64,000 nt of DNA from Halichoerus grypus (GCF_964656455.1 NC_135722.1:87911313-87975312); one strand, 5' to 3'; counted from the first letter of the stretch, positions 1-12,401 are shown. Translations and numbers: made by a program. The notes: generated by a model not told the origin, from the letters alone.

Positions 1-1074
1 CCCTTTGTCAGAAACTCATCATTTCCTTCCACATTCAGGATCTCCTGCCTCTGGCAGCCCCTTGGCTGTATGATTTGGGGCAAGCCACTTCCCACCCCTT
101 TTGGCAAGAGTTTTGAATCTCTCCTTCTAGAAAGACCTGAATTGCTGTCTAGTCTCTACCCACGGATGAAGTACCTCCCCCCCCCCCAGTATTCCCTGTC
201 AGTGTAAAAGAAAATCGGGGCCAGGAAACCACAGCGAGGGTCACAGGGAGAAGGTGTGGCCCTGGTGTCAGGCTGAAGGGACCTGGAATGTTCCTTAACA
301 GAGCCCTAGTGCTTGGCTCTCAGCTCTAAGTCCGACAGAGAAGAACTTGGGCGGAGAGAAAAATAAGAGGAGAGGGAGCTGCGTGGCTTCTCCCTGCCCC
401 CTCCCCTGTCCCCAAGACCCCAAAACAGGAATGGCCAGGCACTAAAGAATGGGCCTGCAGACATTGGCAACAGGGGTTCCCTGGGATGCGAAGATGTGGG
501 CTTTATTACCGCAAAGGGCCAGTTAGCTCACACGCTTGGTGGCCTTGGTCTAGAACTCATTTGAGAGCTATTTTTAATAATGAACCTGTAAACGACATTG
601 TCAGATTTATTTCATCTGCAACTTTTCAGGGACACAGCTCTTTCATAAGGCCAGAAAACTGCAACACTTTCTAAAGTTCAAGAATAAAACGCCTTGGGAA
701 CATCTATTCACTTGTGACTTCCATGAGGGCCATAACTGAGAACTCACTGGAATTACTCCCCTGCCCCCCCCATCTTTCCCTGCAAAAATTTCTACCTGTG
801 CCATTTATTACTGATCTAAGCTTCCATGCAGATAGGTAGTGCTAATATGTTTGTTTTCCAGAAGAAGCCTCAGCTAATGGAACATAACTACCACCTAATA
901 ACAAGCTCCAACCTCTCACTTGTATGCTAGAGAAGCAGATGTTGACCATTTCAAGGGAAAGAGTACATGTTACTTCTTAGTCAGGTGTCTGAACTTAGGA
1001 CAGAGGTCTCTGTGACCTCACAAAGCTATGGAACATTCTGGAAAGAAAAACCTTGCAGGCCAAAGTAAACTCAC
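1..1074 (-). other. FLI1: FLI1 intron 8 (partial, 5' portion)
   Basis: This non-coding stretch begins with the donor of exon 8 (GT at 1074-1073, read GTGAGTTTAC) and runs out of the window towards exon 9. It holds a short C run near 177-187 and otherwise unique-looking sequence. I see no further exon. The short open frame at 486-674 has no recognisable protein. Confidence 0.85.
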
Positions 1075-1122
1075 CAGGGTTGGCTAGGCGGCTGCTGGTC
1101 GGGCCCAGGATCTGATATGGAT
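1075..1122 (-). CDS. FLI1: FLI1 exon 8 (linker just before the ETS domain)
   Basis: This 48-base internal exon is bounded by an AG acceptor at 1124-1123 and a GT donor at 1074-1073. It completes Asp261 (split codon) and encodes PYQILGPTSSRLANP plus the first base of Gly277. This is the linker that leads directly into the ETS DNA-binding domain (about residues 281-361 in human), which is encoded by the next exon outside the window. The peptide is identical to the human protein as I remember it. Both junctions are phase 1, matching exon 7 upstream. In human Ewing sarcoma this exon belongs to the segment that varies between EWSR1-FLI1 fusion types, because breaks fall in the surrounding introns. 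That point is established knowledge and not visible here. Confidence 0.95.
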
Positions 1123-2943
1123 CTAAGGAAGCAAAAAAGGAAATTAGCTTTACCATTATTAAAAATATAAAAACAACAGCATTAATAATAAGAATACCTT
1201 ATACTTTTATTTCAACATCATAGAAAAAACTGATTTCAGAGAACTTTACTGCTTTTATGTGCAGACCTCAAAGATCTGGAGCAGTTACGGTTTTCATCCC
1301 TATAATTACAGAAACATAGGATACTAGCAGCATCATTTTTTTTTTTTCATATTCGGTGTCCAAAATTTGTAGATAATGCTGTCATTGCCTAAAACAGAAT
1401 CATGAAAGAAGCTGGCTAATATTCAATCATCATGACTAAGGTGAAGGATGCTGTATTAAAACGAGTTTAAAGAAAGGTCTAGTGATTCCTGGTCTTTGCA
1501 GCTCTGTATACATCTCTGGTTTTGTGATGTAGCATAGTGCCTGGAAATCAGGCAGCCTGAGCTGTAGTCCCAGTTACGTTACAAACTAAAATAACTCACT
1601 GGACAATCTCTGCTCCCTTCTAGCACCAAATTCCAGCACCTTCAGCTTCAAAATGACAGCCAGAATTTGTATTTTAGCTATAAAATGACTGTTCTTTATA
1701 TCTCAGTCTCCGTAAAACTTACATGATTATTTAATTATAAAAAGAATCTTTGCAGTATTGATTACATGAGGTTGGTCTTCTTTTTTTTCAGGTTGGGAAA
1801 TCATGGTATACACTCCGCCAGGTTGTCGAATGTCTGATACAATTTTACTATTTTTGCACTTGTTGTTGCAATTTTTAAAAATCACCATGATTTGGGGGTT
1901 TCTGCTTACAACCATGAATTAACCTGAAAAGTCCTCAAGGCTGCTTCATCTACCCTTTTGCATCCACATACCCACACAGTACGACAACTGAAACATTTTT
2001 AGCAGGTGATGTCTAATTTTGTTGTCGTTGGGAATTCTTTAAATCGGCTATGTCAAATCCTGTTTGGCTTGTGTGTTTCACTCAGCACATCCTTTCTCAA
2101 CTTTCCCAATGACATGTAGGTCAATTCTCTATTGTTCTGCCTTCGATAGAGATGGAACACAATGCTTATCTGTCTTAAAGCAAGTGGCTTGTCCAGAACT
2201 TAATCTCAGCTGTGTCACACAGAGAAAACAGAGCTGGGCTTGGGAGTGGACATGACAGCCGTCTTCAGATACAGGACCTTCCTACAGAACGGGAGAAAGG
2301 TTTTCCAGAGGGTAAACCAGAAAGCTGGACAGCAGTTACAATGAGGGGGACTTTGGCTCCAAGAGTGGAAATGAGCTTAGCGAGGTAGTGAACTCCTAGT
2401 AGCTATAAATATTCAAGTAGAGGTGAGATAATCATAAGACAGGTGTCATAGAAGGATGTTATAGACCTAGTTTCACTCCAATACCAAGAGTCTCCAATTC
2501 CATGGTTTGAGAAGTTCCCCTGCCTAAATTGTTAAGCAGACCCATCACGGGATGAGGGTAGTTTTAGGAGAAAGGTTTTGTGAAGCCTAAAAGGTTTGGA
2601 CAGCAGCTCTGGAGTCTGAGGATTAGAGCTCTAGTTCTCTCATAAACCAGCTGCATGACTTTTGGCAAATTACTTTCCCTCTCTGGGCCTCAGTTTCTTT
2701 ATTTTACAAAACGAGGCGTTGGAACCTTTAATCTTTACATTCATTTTACCTCCGGTATTTAACAAATCTTTGCCTGGTTCTATTGCCTGCTACTTTTAAT
2801 TCACAGAGCTCTTACAGGGAGTCAAATAGGGACCCTCTGTGAAAGAGAAAAATGAGGACAAATACTGTGTATTGACTCAGTTCTCCTCACTTGACCAAAT
2901 GGAATAAAGAGCAAAGGAGGGATTACCCATCCCAGACAGGTAC
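1123..2943 (-). other. FLI1: FLI1 intron 7
   Basis: This intron of about 1.8 kb lies between exon 7 (donor GT at 2943-2942, GTACCTG) and exon 8. It contains T and A runs (about 1327-1348 and 1783-1790) and one MIR fragment near 2600-2730. I saw no coding or RNA gene. Confidence 0.85.
2600..2730 (+). mobile_element. MIR SINE fragment
   Basis: The stretch has the order of MIR core landmarks: 'ctggagtctgagga...', then 'agctgcatgacttttggcaaa', then 'tctctgggcctcagtttctt'. This ancient mammalian tRNA-derived SINE is degenerate and has no visible target duplication, so the ends are approximate. Confidence 0.65.
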
Positions 2944-3003
2944 CTGGTTGGGGCCTTTGTTCAGTATTCTTACTCATTGCTTGTGCTCCTGCAAGTGGGG
3001 GAC
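2944..3003 (-). CDS. FLI1: FLI1 exon 7 (linker region)
   Basis: This 60-base exon has its acceptor AG at 3005-3004 (preceded by TTTCCCCACCAC) and donor GT at 2943-2942. It completes Ser241 and encodes PPLAGAQAMSKNTEQRPQP plus the first base of Asp261. The peptide lies in the low-complexity linker between the Pointed and ETS domains. Compared with my memory of the human protein (PPLGGAQTISKNTEQRPQP), three of 19 residues differ: Gly to Ala, Thr to Ala and Ile to Met. That is the most diverged exon seen here relative to its length. The frame is intact and the junction phases (1 and 1) join exons 6 and 8. The exon itself starts with GT directly after the acceptor AG, as does exon 5. Confidence 0.94.
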
Positions 3004-3164
3004 CTGTGGTGGGGAAAGAGATAAGGTGAGTTGGGCCACTCTCCATGAGGGAAGAGAAACGTCTTGTTCAAAGTCCTCCACAAGGTTCTCCCTCATTCAT
3101 TCGCTCATTCACCCACTCTCCACTCACTCACTTACTCATTTTGTTTTATAAATATTTATCTAGA

Positions 3165-3349
3165 GGGGCGCCAGGGTGGCTCAGTCAGTTGAGCATCAGA
3201 CTCTGGGTTTCAGCTCAGGTCATGATCTCAGGGTCATGAGGTTGAGCCCCGGGTCAGGCTCCATGCTCAGTGGGGAGTCTGCTTGAAAGGTTCTCTCTCC
3301 TTCTGCCCCTCCCCCCTCTGTCTCTCTCTAAAATAAGTAAATAAATCTT
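3165..3349 (+). mobile_element. CAN-SINE (tRNA-derived, carnivoran)
   Basis: The element has the carnivoran tRNA-derived head (GGGGCGCCAGGGTGGCTCAG), the box B-like stretch around GGTCATGATCTCAGGGTC and GAGCCCCGGG, a CT-rich middle and an AATAAGTAAATAAATCTT tail. It is flanked by a 17-base target-site duplication (3148-3164 and 3350-3366, ATAAATATTTATCTAGA, one mismatch). The mismatch and scattered changes suggest moderate age. Confidence 0.95.
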
Positions 3350-3366
3350 ATAAATATTTGTCTAGA

Positions 3367-3480
3367 ATCTACTAGTGCTGGCAGTATTCTTGGTGCTAGA
3401 GATTTAGCAATGAACCAGCAGTTCCGGTAGAACTTACATTTTCACGGGGAGACAATGAGAAATGGCAACAAACATACAGC
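3367..3480 (+). mobile_element. L2-like LINE fragment
   Basis: The phrase 'tattcttggtgctagagatttagcaatgaaccagca...' resembles the L2 3' region ('ttctaggtgctggggatacagcagtgaacaa'). It is degenerate and short, with approximate ends. The CAN-SINE inserted immediately upstream of it. Confidence 0.45.
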
Positions 3481-4831
3481 ACAGCATGCCTAATGGTATT
3501 GCTGCTGTGAACTGCATTTTTAAGTAGGAATTTCGAGGTTCTAAACGGGATGGTGACATGTGAGTGAATGTCACCTGCTGGTGCATTTCCATGCTTTGTG
3601 AGTTCTCCTCATGGAACCTCTCACATACAGCCTTTCGGCTTCCATCATAGCTTCTCCATCCTAGACCTTCGTGGCTTCTCACACAGTTTATGGCTTAGTC
3701 TGACTGTATCCTCACCACTCCCCTCTCTTCCCACTGGTCCACCATATGATACTTAGTCGGTTTCATTTCCCTAAACCATTTCCCTCCACCATCCAAACAC
3801 CTTGGTGAGTCCTCACTGACTAAAGAATGAAGATCTACCTTCACAGCAGCCTTTGTGCCCCTTCCTTGCCCTGCCAGACTGTTTTCCCTCTGAGTCCTCC
3901 CTAACCATCAGACATGTCAACCCTGACATTGTTCCCTGGTCCCCACCTCTCCCGGGAGGCTCTGTCTTCCCCATCTCTGCAGGGCCAAATCCTGCCTCTC
4001 CTTCAGGAGTCAACTCAAATTGTGCCAGATCCACAGGCCTTCCTTGATACCACCCAAATGAAAAGAACTGTGTGTGTGTAACCCCTCTCCCCAGCTTGAC
4101 AGACTGGCCTGTGTCTGATTCATCTTTGTGAACCCAAGAGTGCCAAGTCCTGGGCACAGAGTAAACAAATAATGAATACACAGTACTGAAAGGGATCCTA
4201 GTAATTGCTTGGGTATCAATTTGTAATCCCAGCCTTCTTGAAAGAAGGCCCTTCACCACCCATGTGCTTGACCCTTTGCTTCCTACAGGTAGCAAGGTTC
4301 ACACATCCTGGTTAGGAGTTTATAGTCATTCTCTTTCCCCACTCCCTGAATGGGAGATTTTGGGTCGGACTTGAACACAAATTGATGTGTCAGACCCCCA
4401 CCATCGCCTCCGAAGACCATCCTCCATCCCATCCCTTCACGAAACCAGGTCAGGGAGGTTGGTATTTATGAGTAAGCTTCAACACTCAGAGGAGGAAAGT
4501 CATGAAGGACCATTATCATGACAGAAATGGCTAGATCCAAATCCAGCGACCTTCCATTCATACAGAAAACCCAGTCCTGAGAAGCCTTCTAACTTCAAAA
4601 ATGCAAAAACCAAATGCAATGCAACAAAACTGAAAGGTCTGAATGAAAATCCCACACCATCTTTCAGGGAACAGGTATCATTGATAGGCCGTACCCTGGC
4701 AGTTAATTTTGATGTCCTCCCTACAGGCAAGACAACAGATGCTCACTCCTGCCCTATTCTAGCTCATGACCCTGTTCTCCATCCGTGTTTGTAGAACAAG
4801 TGTTTTCCTCCAAATAATAGCGTGACATTTA

Positions 4832-4930
<99 letters not shown>

Positions 4931-5099
4931 TCAGCATCTCCAGCTTTTCAGACAGGTGCCATGAGGATTCTCTTTTAGTGATCAGGAGAAATTCGATTTA
5001 ATCAGCCATGACGTCCTAAGCATGACTAAGCTCCAGAAGAGTACTCTCCTCCTGGGGTATGGGTGGGAAGGAACATTAACACTCATTGGAAGCTGGAGT

Positions 5100-5265
5100 G
5101 AATGGGAAGAATCCTGAATCTGAAGTCAGAGGATTGGTTCAAGTTCTGCCCCTCACCCCTATTTGTTGTGGGACCTTGGATGAATCACAAGACTTCCCCG
5201 AGCTTCAATATTCTTGACTCTGGACATGGAAATTTACACCATTTATCTACTTTATGGAGTTGTAG
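5100..5265 (+). mobile_element. MIR SINE fragment
   Basis: The MIR order is visible: 'aatcctgaatctgaagtcagaggattggttcaagttctgcc', then 'ttgtgggaccttggatgaatcac', ending near 'ggagttgtagtaatg'. It abuts the MLT1 LTR that follows. Ends are approximate. Confidence 0.7.
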
Positions 5266-5652
5266 TAATGCTGTGAGCTGGATGTTTGTGTGTCCTCCCC
5301 CCTCTCGCCCCCAAATTCACATGATATCAACATGTGATGTGTTGCGATGTGATGTGATGGTGTTAGGAGGTGCAGGCTTTGGGAGGTAATTAGGTTATGG
5401 GGGTGGAGCTCGCATGAAGGGGATCAGTGGCCTTATCAGAAGAGGCCCTAGAGCTAGCTTGCCCTCTTCCTGCCATGTGAGGGTACAGCAAGAAGTCAGC
5501 AGTCTCTGATCCAGAAGAGAGCTCCCCGCCAGAATCCCACCACGTTGGCGCCCTGATCTCGGACTCCCGGCCTGGAGATGATGTGGTAAATATCTCTTGT
5601 TTCTAAGCCACTCAGCCTATGGTCCTTTGTTATAGTGGCCTGAGACAGGCAG
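5266..5652 (+). mobile_element. MLT1-type LTR (ERVL-MaLR), old solo LTR
   Basis: The stretch follows the MLT1 consensus in order: 'gctggatgtttgtgtgtcc', 'aaattcacatgatatcaacatg', 'gtgttaggaggtgcaggctttgggaggtaattaggttatg', 'ggccttatcagaagaggccc', 'ctgccatgtgagggtacagcaagaag', 'ggactcccggcctggag', 'aagccactcagcctatggtcctttgttatagtggcc'. This is a long-decayed LTR relic of a mammalian retrotransposon. No coding internal region is attached. Confidence 0.85.
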
Positions 5653-6390
5653 TACTCAAACGAGGTAACGTATGTGAGGCAACTTATAAAGTCTTCTACA
5701 AATATAAACGAATACAAGTTTAGAAAGAAAAAAAAAAATGCCTGTAGTTGTGTAGCAGAGTCCTTTAAGCAGCTCTGAAGAGATGAGCTAGGTCCAGATT
5801 AAAGACTCCACGGGAAGAAGGTCTCAAAGACCAGGCTCGTGATGTTCCTGGCGGCCGACTCTGGCCCTGTGCTTCAGCACACTGATGTCTCAGACGCACG
5901 AGCACATTCTAGGCTCTCTGTGCTCCTCCAGGGAGACTGGAAGGGCTGGGCCTGACCACCACAGAGAAAGAAAGGAGGCCAGAGTGTAGCTGGAAAGGGG
6001 GCAGGAGCAAGAAGCAAGGGCACGGAGGAGCGAGGCTTCACGCCTGGAGACGCCTACTGGCTTGCTCTCAGGGTGCCTTGGAGAACCTCCCACTGAACCT
6101 GCCCCTTTGTGATCACAACCTCTTTCTTGAAAGAGTCCACGTGCCTCCACAACTGTGTTCAGGAACTGCATAACTAACTGTCTGGAAACTTCCTCTTTTC
6201 CCTTCTCGTGGTGTGAGTCCCGCTGAGACACTGAGCAGGAAGGGCAGAAGAGTTGGAGGATTCAGAATGATGACTTTCAAAGTCTTTCCACAAACAACAA
6301 AGAAACCATAAAAACCATCCGAACAAATGGAGCTCAAACCTCATCAAGCAGCAGCCTGACAGGGTGGAACACAACACATACCACCCTGCC

Positions 6391-6412
6391 CCCCCCCCCC
6401 CCACCACCACCC
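6391..6412 (+). repeat. Poly-C tract
   Basis: A run of about 14 C interrupted once, followed by ACCACCACC, lies in intron 5. It is probably length-variable. Confidence 0.85.
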
Positions 6413-6779
6413 CTCTGAGCCTCTCCAGCAAATTAGAATAAGAACTGAGGAGATGGATGGGCTCATCCCATTGCTTGTTCTCATTGGTTCTGGCTAAGAA
6501 GAACCAAAAGACAGGGACAGTTTTCTTGTGGAAAAATCCACGTGCGGATGCACATTCCTCCTGGCTCTGGAAAAGCCAGGGCAGTTTTTAAATTACCATC
6601 TGTAGCAACTGGCATGAAAAGCAAAACAGAAAGTGAGGGGGAATGGGGATGGGGAGGAAGGGCAGAGAAGGGGACAAAAGAGAGACAAAGCTCCACGCAT
6701 TTAAGTCGCCTGTTTTTGTTTTTATTTGGCTTTCCCTCCCCCCTCCCAATTCTCCTGCAAATAGATTCTTCCTCTTGCT

Positions 6780-6812
6780 TAAAAACAAAACAAAACAAAA
6801 CAAAACAAACAT
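6780..6812 (+). repeat. (AAAAC)n microsatellite
   Basis: About five AAAAC units precede a partial unit. This is a simple repeat within intron 5. Confidence 0.9.
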
Positions 6813-6995
6813 GAACAAAAATCCCAACTTGTTTAGGGGCCTGGAATGCTCTCATGAGCATTGGCTGGGATGTCTTGCAGGGGTCTGCAGAGTGTATGCA
6901 ATGCTGGTATAAACAAAACAAAAGGCAAGATTCCTCAAGATTTCTCTTTGGGGCAGGGGTGGGGAGCAAATGCTGGTTAGGCCTCTGGTGATTTA

Positions 6996-7323
6996 TAGTT
7001 GGGCCTTGAACCCCACTGTCTGACTGCGTGGGTCCACTTATACGTGGATCATGTATGGTGCAGTACTATAAAGGTCTTCTCTCTTTCTTATGATTTCCTT
7101 ACTAACATTTTCTTTTCTCTAGCTTACTGTGTTGTAAGAATACAGCATATAATACATCTACCACACAAACTATGTGTTAGATGACTATTTATGTTATTGG
7201 CAAGGCTTCTAGTCAACAGTAGACTGCTAGTAGTTAAGTTCTGAACAGCCAAAACTTGACACCAATATTCAACAGTGCAGAGTGTTGGTACCCCTAACCT
7301 CCATGTCGTTCAAGGGTCAACTG
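6996..7323 (+). mobile_element. Tigger2/MER28-type DNA transposon relic (non-autonomous)
   Basis: The element has degenerate terminal inverted repeats: 'agttgggccttgaac' at the left and 'gttcaagggtcaactg' at the right. The pogo-like Tigger interior is recognisable ('ggtccacttatacgtgg', 'agcttactgtgttgtaagaatacagc', 'atgactatttatgttattggcaaggcttct'). It is flanked by the expected TA duplications (6994-6995 and 7324-7325). At 328 bases it is an internally deleted copy with no transposase frame. Confidence 0.88.
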
Positions 7324-8738
7324 TAATTGGGAGTGACTTCTGCATTGGGTCGCGTGCTTGGCCATAGACTGGGATGAGAAAGTTCCCTGTCCTTGCGTTT
7401 AAATATGAGAAGAGGAGCAAGACTATGGGGGAAATATGGGCCATGTGCCAAAGGAGTGGTGGTGGGATATTAAGGTCCACTGGAGGTTAAGGAGGGAGAG
7501 GTGAGTGTAATTGGGGCCATCTGCCTTGATTGGGATCCCTTTGGGGAGGATAGAGTGAGTAATGAAGGCAAGCACAAAGCAGAAGTGTCTGGGGTACGAG
7601 AAAGTGATGTCTGGGGAACAGCCATGGGTGTCATGAGCACATGACTGAGATAGAGGGAAGGGAGGGGAGAGAGGGCTGGAAGCGAGAGCGAACGTCATGT
7701 TCAAGGCCATGGTGATGGCAGCTAAGCAGCTAGACAAGGGCAGTGACCTTGGGTGGACACCAAGAGAGATTGTGGGCATGCAGCATTACCACGAACAAGG
7801 GGGTGGTGGAGAACGGAGCTTGTGAGGATGTGTAGGATGGATCACAGTACCTGGGGAAGGAGGCGATTCTCATAGGAACAGAACAGAAAGTGGGATAGAA
7901 AGTGACAAGTTCATGCCAAAAGAAAAAAAACAAATCAGTAGTTCCAGGAACTGGTATGTGTCATCTGCAGTTCTGACTTGACTTATGATTTACTGCATTG
8001 ATAAAATCTCTGGCTCAAAGTTTACTTAGTGTTTTTTTAGTCAGTCGTTATTCTACCGAAGGCTTCCATCCTATCTCAAAGCTATATTCTATCCATTCCG
8101 AGGACCAAATCATGACCATGGCTATAGCAACTTATCAACTTTTCCTCCTGTTCTTTTTTACCAGCTCCAGGAACAGACCAAGCACATAAAGGTTACAGAA
8201 TGCATGGATGAATTCCCTCTAACCAACAGAGGGTGGGTGATGGCTGGATTCTTCTCTAACTCCAAGGGCCTCATCCTGGTTTGAAGTTGATGCCTTATCA
8301 GAGAAGTGTTTGGTAGCCCCATCCTTCCTGCCATGTCTCAAGGCCTGTGGAGGGCTGCTGTGGAATGCAATTTCCTTACTGTCCTACCTTGGGGGAAAGC
8401 CTGGCTGAGAAGACTTTCGAAATCCTAACCAACCCCCAAGTCCTCTAGTAGGTAAAAAAAGAAGTGACAGAAACAGAGATGTCACCAGCAGTCAGCCTGA
8501 ACTATGTCCTCACTGTGCACATGACAGAGGAATAAAGAGCAAAGGCCATGCCATAAGCTGGTGTCTTTAGCCAATGGTCCCCGAGCAGTGTGTGAACTCA
8601 GAGCAACACAGACCACAAGGCCCCTTCCTTTTGCTTTTTCATTCCCATCTACCTACATGGAAAATCCCGCCACAGGTACCTGGGTCCACTAAGGATGCCC
8701 TGGGTCCATTAACTGAAGAGTTTAACAAATGCACTCCG

Positions 8739-8949
8739 GGGGCGCCTGGGTGGCTCAGATGGTTGAGCATCTGCCTTTGGCTCAGGTCATGATCCCACGG
8801 TCTTGGGATCGAGCCCCACATCGGGCTCCTGGCTTGGCGGGAAGCCTGCTTCTCCCTCTCCCTCTCCCCCTGCTCATGCTCTCTCTGTGTGTATCTCTGT
8901 GTCTCAAATGAATAAATAAAAATCTTTAAAAAACAAAAAGAAAAAAAAC
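8739..8949 (+). mobile_element. CAN-SINE with perfect 13-bp target duplication
   Basis: The carnivoran tRNA-derived head (GGGCGCCTGGGTGGCTCAG), a CT-rich middle and a long A-rich tail are flanked by identical copies of CAAATGCACTCCG at 8726-8738 and 8950-8962. The uninterrupted duplication and intact head indicate relatively recent insertion. Box A and box B remnants of the tRNA promoter are visible, so RNA polymerase III competence is possible but unproven. Confidence 0.96.
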
Positions 8950-9309
8950 CAAATGCACTCCGTGGGCACTGGGGCTCACAGGGACAGTTGCTACATGTAA
9001 CATTTCAATGAAGACCAGAGTTTTGGGAGTAAGTCCTATTGTAAAGACAAAGGTCTGCTGGAGAAGACCAACGCTAAGAATGAAGGTCTGGCACTTGGCC
9101 TCAGAGAGCTGAAGAACCAGGGTAGCCTTTCAGATGAAATGAGACGCCTGGTCTAGTGAGAGCATGGAGTCAGCCTCAGCACTTGTTGGCAAGTAATATT
9201 ATTGGCATCCTTATTATGCACCTAAAAAATGATTAGCCCCAGAGACATGGGTTCGCTAGCCCTACCAAATACTCGTTCACTTCTCCTTCCCTCCCCCTGA
9301 CCCCCTTAT

Positions 9310-9512
9310 TCTGCTCACTTATTTATTTGTCTACTTACCACCTAATTTAATCACTGACTCATGTTTGTTGCTTATGGTCTGCATCTCCTACCCGAATGCC
9401 AGGTCCACAAGGGTAGCAATCTTCTGTTCCCTGATATAACCAAGCACCTAGAACAGTGTCCCGCACAGGACAGGTGCACAATAATTATTTGTTGAATGAA
9501 TGAATAGATGGG
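9310..9512 (+). mobile_element. L2 LINE 3' end
   Basis: The typical L2 ending is visible: 'ccaggtccacaagggtagcaatcttctgttccctgata', 'cctagaacagtgtcccgcacaggacaggtgcacaataattatttgttgaatgaatgaat'. It is ancient and 5'-truncated; the left end is approximate. Confidence 0.8.
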
Positions 9513-10617
9513 GCCAGTATTTTGTTCTTGCTAAGTATATGCTCTTCCTCTTATTGTTCACTATTTCACTAGTTGAAGAGAATTCAAGGCCCCGACCCTG
9601 ACTTCTCCCCACTGAAGTCTCTTAGGAGATTTAAGTCTGGGTGATGAGGTGAAGAGGCCATATTAGCCCTGGGTACCCTCGAGAAACAATGGACAACAAT
9701 GCACATATTACAAGGCATAGGCTAAAACCTTGTCCCCACAGCAGACACCACACATTTACATGCCTGCATTTTATTATATATATTTTTAACAATGTCATTG
9801 AAATGAGGGTTTGTTTTTTCCCACCCTAAGTCATGCAAGGGAAAACTTGCAGTGTGGCAGTTCTCATCCAGACACACAAACAGAAATATGTCTATAACCC
9901 AAATGGAAAAGCCTGGACCTGGGAGTTAACCCAGCAACTCACATTTCTGCGCCAACACCAGCCCTCCCGGGGCCTGAAGCCTGGCTACGTCAGAGTCCCT
10001 GACCAAGGCTGCCGGTCAGCACAGGGAGAGTTCTCTGATGGCCTATGCTGGGTCCACGCAGCAGCCTGAGTGTGCACTGACCCCCGCCCCTGCCCCAAAG
10101 GCCCCCAGTATGGTGCATGCTTTTGCTTTCTGAGAACTGTCTTCTGAAAAGACAAGCTTAAGGTAACAGCAGAGAGCAAAAGTTCCAAAAAAGTGACCGT
10201 TAGGAACCACCAGACTGATTGACAGTCTTCTATGTGGTGGCAGATGGCTTTACCACAGAAAAATCACTCTGACTCTGACAAACTGTCTTTTTACTTCGGT
10301 AAAGGCCGACACTCCCTGGCCTTACAGAATACTGAGATGACACATATCATTGTGATTCCTTCTCAGACACGGCACCCAAAGGGCTCCAGCTGGAGTCCAT
10401 GGTTTCGGGAGCTCAATTTTTGCCAAAGCAAAGAGAGACCAGAAGCTCGTTCTGGAGAATCGGGGCACTGGGGGCATTGTAGATACTTCAGCCTCACGTA
10501 TATAATGGCCCGAACAGTATCTCCATTATGTGATACTCAGTGTGGCTGAATCGGACATGAAATAGCCTCTCAGACTCAGGAGAGCCTCCTGGAGTAGAGA
10601 AATATGAACATAGAGAT

Positions 10618-10640
10618 TTTTTTTCTTTTTTTTTTTTTCT
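10618..10640 (+). repeat. T-rich tract
   Basis: A poly-T run interrupted by one C lies here. It could be the tail of a decayed retroposon, but no body was recognised next to it. Confidence 0.6.
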
Positions 10641-11671
10641 GAAAAGTCTCTGCTAGAAGGGGAAAGCTCTTTCTGGACATGACCTTCTCATAGACATCCC
10701 AGTGTTAACTCAGTTTCTGTGTGAAGCTTTTAAACGGGTTCTAGAAATCTGGCCAACTGACTCAGGAAAGAAAGTTTCTTTCTGCCCTGACACCCACGGT
10801 TGGCTGTCTGAAGGCCTCGTGTCCCAGGCAACACACAGCGCTCTACTTTGTCATGACCTCACCTGGAGGCCGAAGATGCAGGGACACCGGCACACAAGAG
10901 CCTCTCTCTTGATCTCTTATGACACAAGGCCGCGCTCTCAATTACTTAATGGAAAAAAGATGAATTTTCCCTGAACCTTCTCATCGAATTTCTGGTTGCT
11001 GCTGAAAGAGCTGGCAGCACTTAACCCTGTTTATCCGTGGAAAGCCCGGCTTCTGAGTAGACCTTTCAGCTGAAGAATGGACAAGGCTGCTTCTCTCAGT
11101 CAGATCCAGACTTCCTTTCTTGAAAGCTTGAGGATGCCAAAGGAGACCCAGAGCCCCGGACTTCCCAAGAAAAGGCCCAACCCACTTGGAGGAAGACACA
11201 TCCCCTAGAAGCTCACAGGAAAGAACCGCAGGGGAGCGACCGTGTTTGTCGTGGGTAGACGTTTGGGCCAGATGATCCTCCAAAGTCCCCTCTCCCTCTG
11301 AGGTCCTGGGCTTCTGACAGGCCCAGTCTCTGAGGAGCAGGCCCTACTGGCCGACAACCCAGCTCACACTGCTTTCCTCTGGGCTCCCCTTTGTGTTGCC
11401 CATGACGCTGCGCCCGACCTGTGAAAGCCTGCTCTGCTTCCTGAACCTTCCCGACCCCCACCTCGGGACCAGCTCCTTGTCTGCCACTGTCTCGGCCACA
11501 AGGCCTGCCAGCGACCACGCCAGATGTCTGACCTTCTGGCCTGGCCTCCCGCTTCAAAAACCCTGCACAGGCAGCTAGGACCTGAGAGGTAGCACTTTAT
11601 GGAGGGCGCAGGATGCCCCTGTGGAGGTGTCCTTTCTCTGTGGGAGGCCCTGGCTTTCTTCGGCGGTTATG

Positions 11672-11850
11672 TCACAGTGTGTAGAGTCAATTAGCCCTGG
11701 GTTCAGACCCCAGCTCTGCCATCTACTCATGAGTGATCTTGGCCAAAGGGCTACTCTGCTTTTTTGAACCTCAGGTTCTGCTTCTCTAAAAGAGCTGAAA
11801 AACAAATCCCTTAGAGACTGCCCTGAGGACTAAATCAACATCTGATGATT
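11672..11850 (+). mobile_element. MIR SINE fragment
   Basis: The MIR order is visible: 'gtagagtcaattagccctgggttcagaccccagctctgccatctac', then 'gtgatcttggccaaa', 'gaacctcaggttctgcttctctaaaa'. Ends are approximate. Confidence 0.75.
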
Positions 11851-12383
11851 TAAAATCTACACCGTAGACCCGTCGTCTATTCTCTCTTCCTTGCACCTCT
11901 AAACTGTTTCTCTTGGTGAGTCGAGGTTAAAAAGTTCAAGGAAGGCCTTGAAAAGGAAGAGAAGCCATAAAGGAGAAAGAATCGTTCCACTGCTGTGCTC
12001 CTAAATCAACGATCCCCCATCGGAATCACGTGTGGCCCTCTTTCGACACAAGAAGTGGATTAGCTGGGACCCCAGTTTGAGAGACACGGCGCTGGGAGAC
12101 GGTGAGGGACAGTGGCCGAGGGCTGGCTGAGGGTAGAGCAGGCTTGGGTGGTTAAGAGTCCAGCGTCCACCTGACTGCCGGCTCCCCAAGTCCCTGCCCA
12201 GCTGGCCCTGATGCTCAGAGCTGTGTCCTCTTACCTCATTTCAACCCGTGCTATTGGGGCAGCCCAGACTTCACCTCGGGGGTATCTTCTGCTCCAAAGA
12301 GCAGCAGAGGATCTTGGCTTCCACTGAGAATTCAGGAGGAGGGAAATATCTAGGGAAGGCTTTCCTCAAACTTGGAACTCACA

Positions 12384-12401
12384 GAAAAAAAAAAAAAAAA
12401 C
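12384..12401 (+). repeat. Poly-A tract
   Basis: A run of about 17 A lies in intron 5. No attached SINE or LINE body was recognised. Confidence 0.7.
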
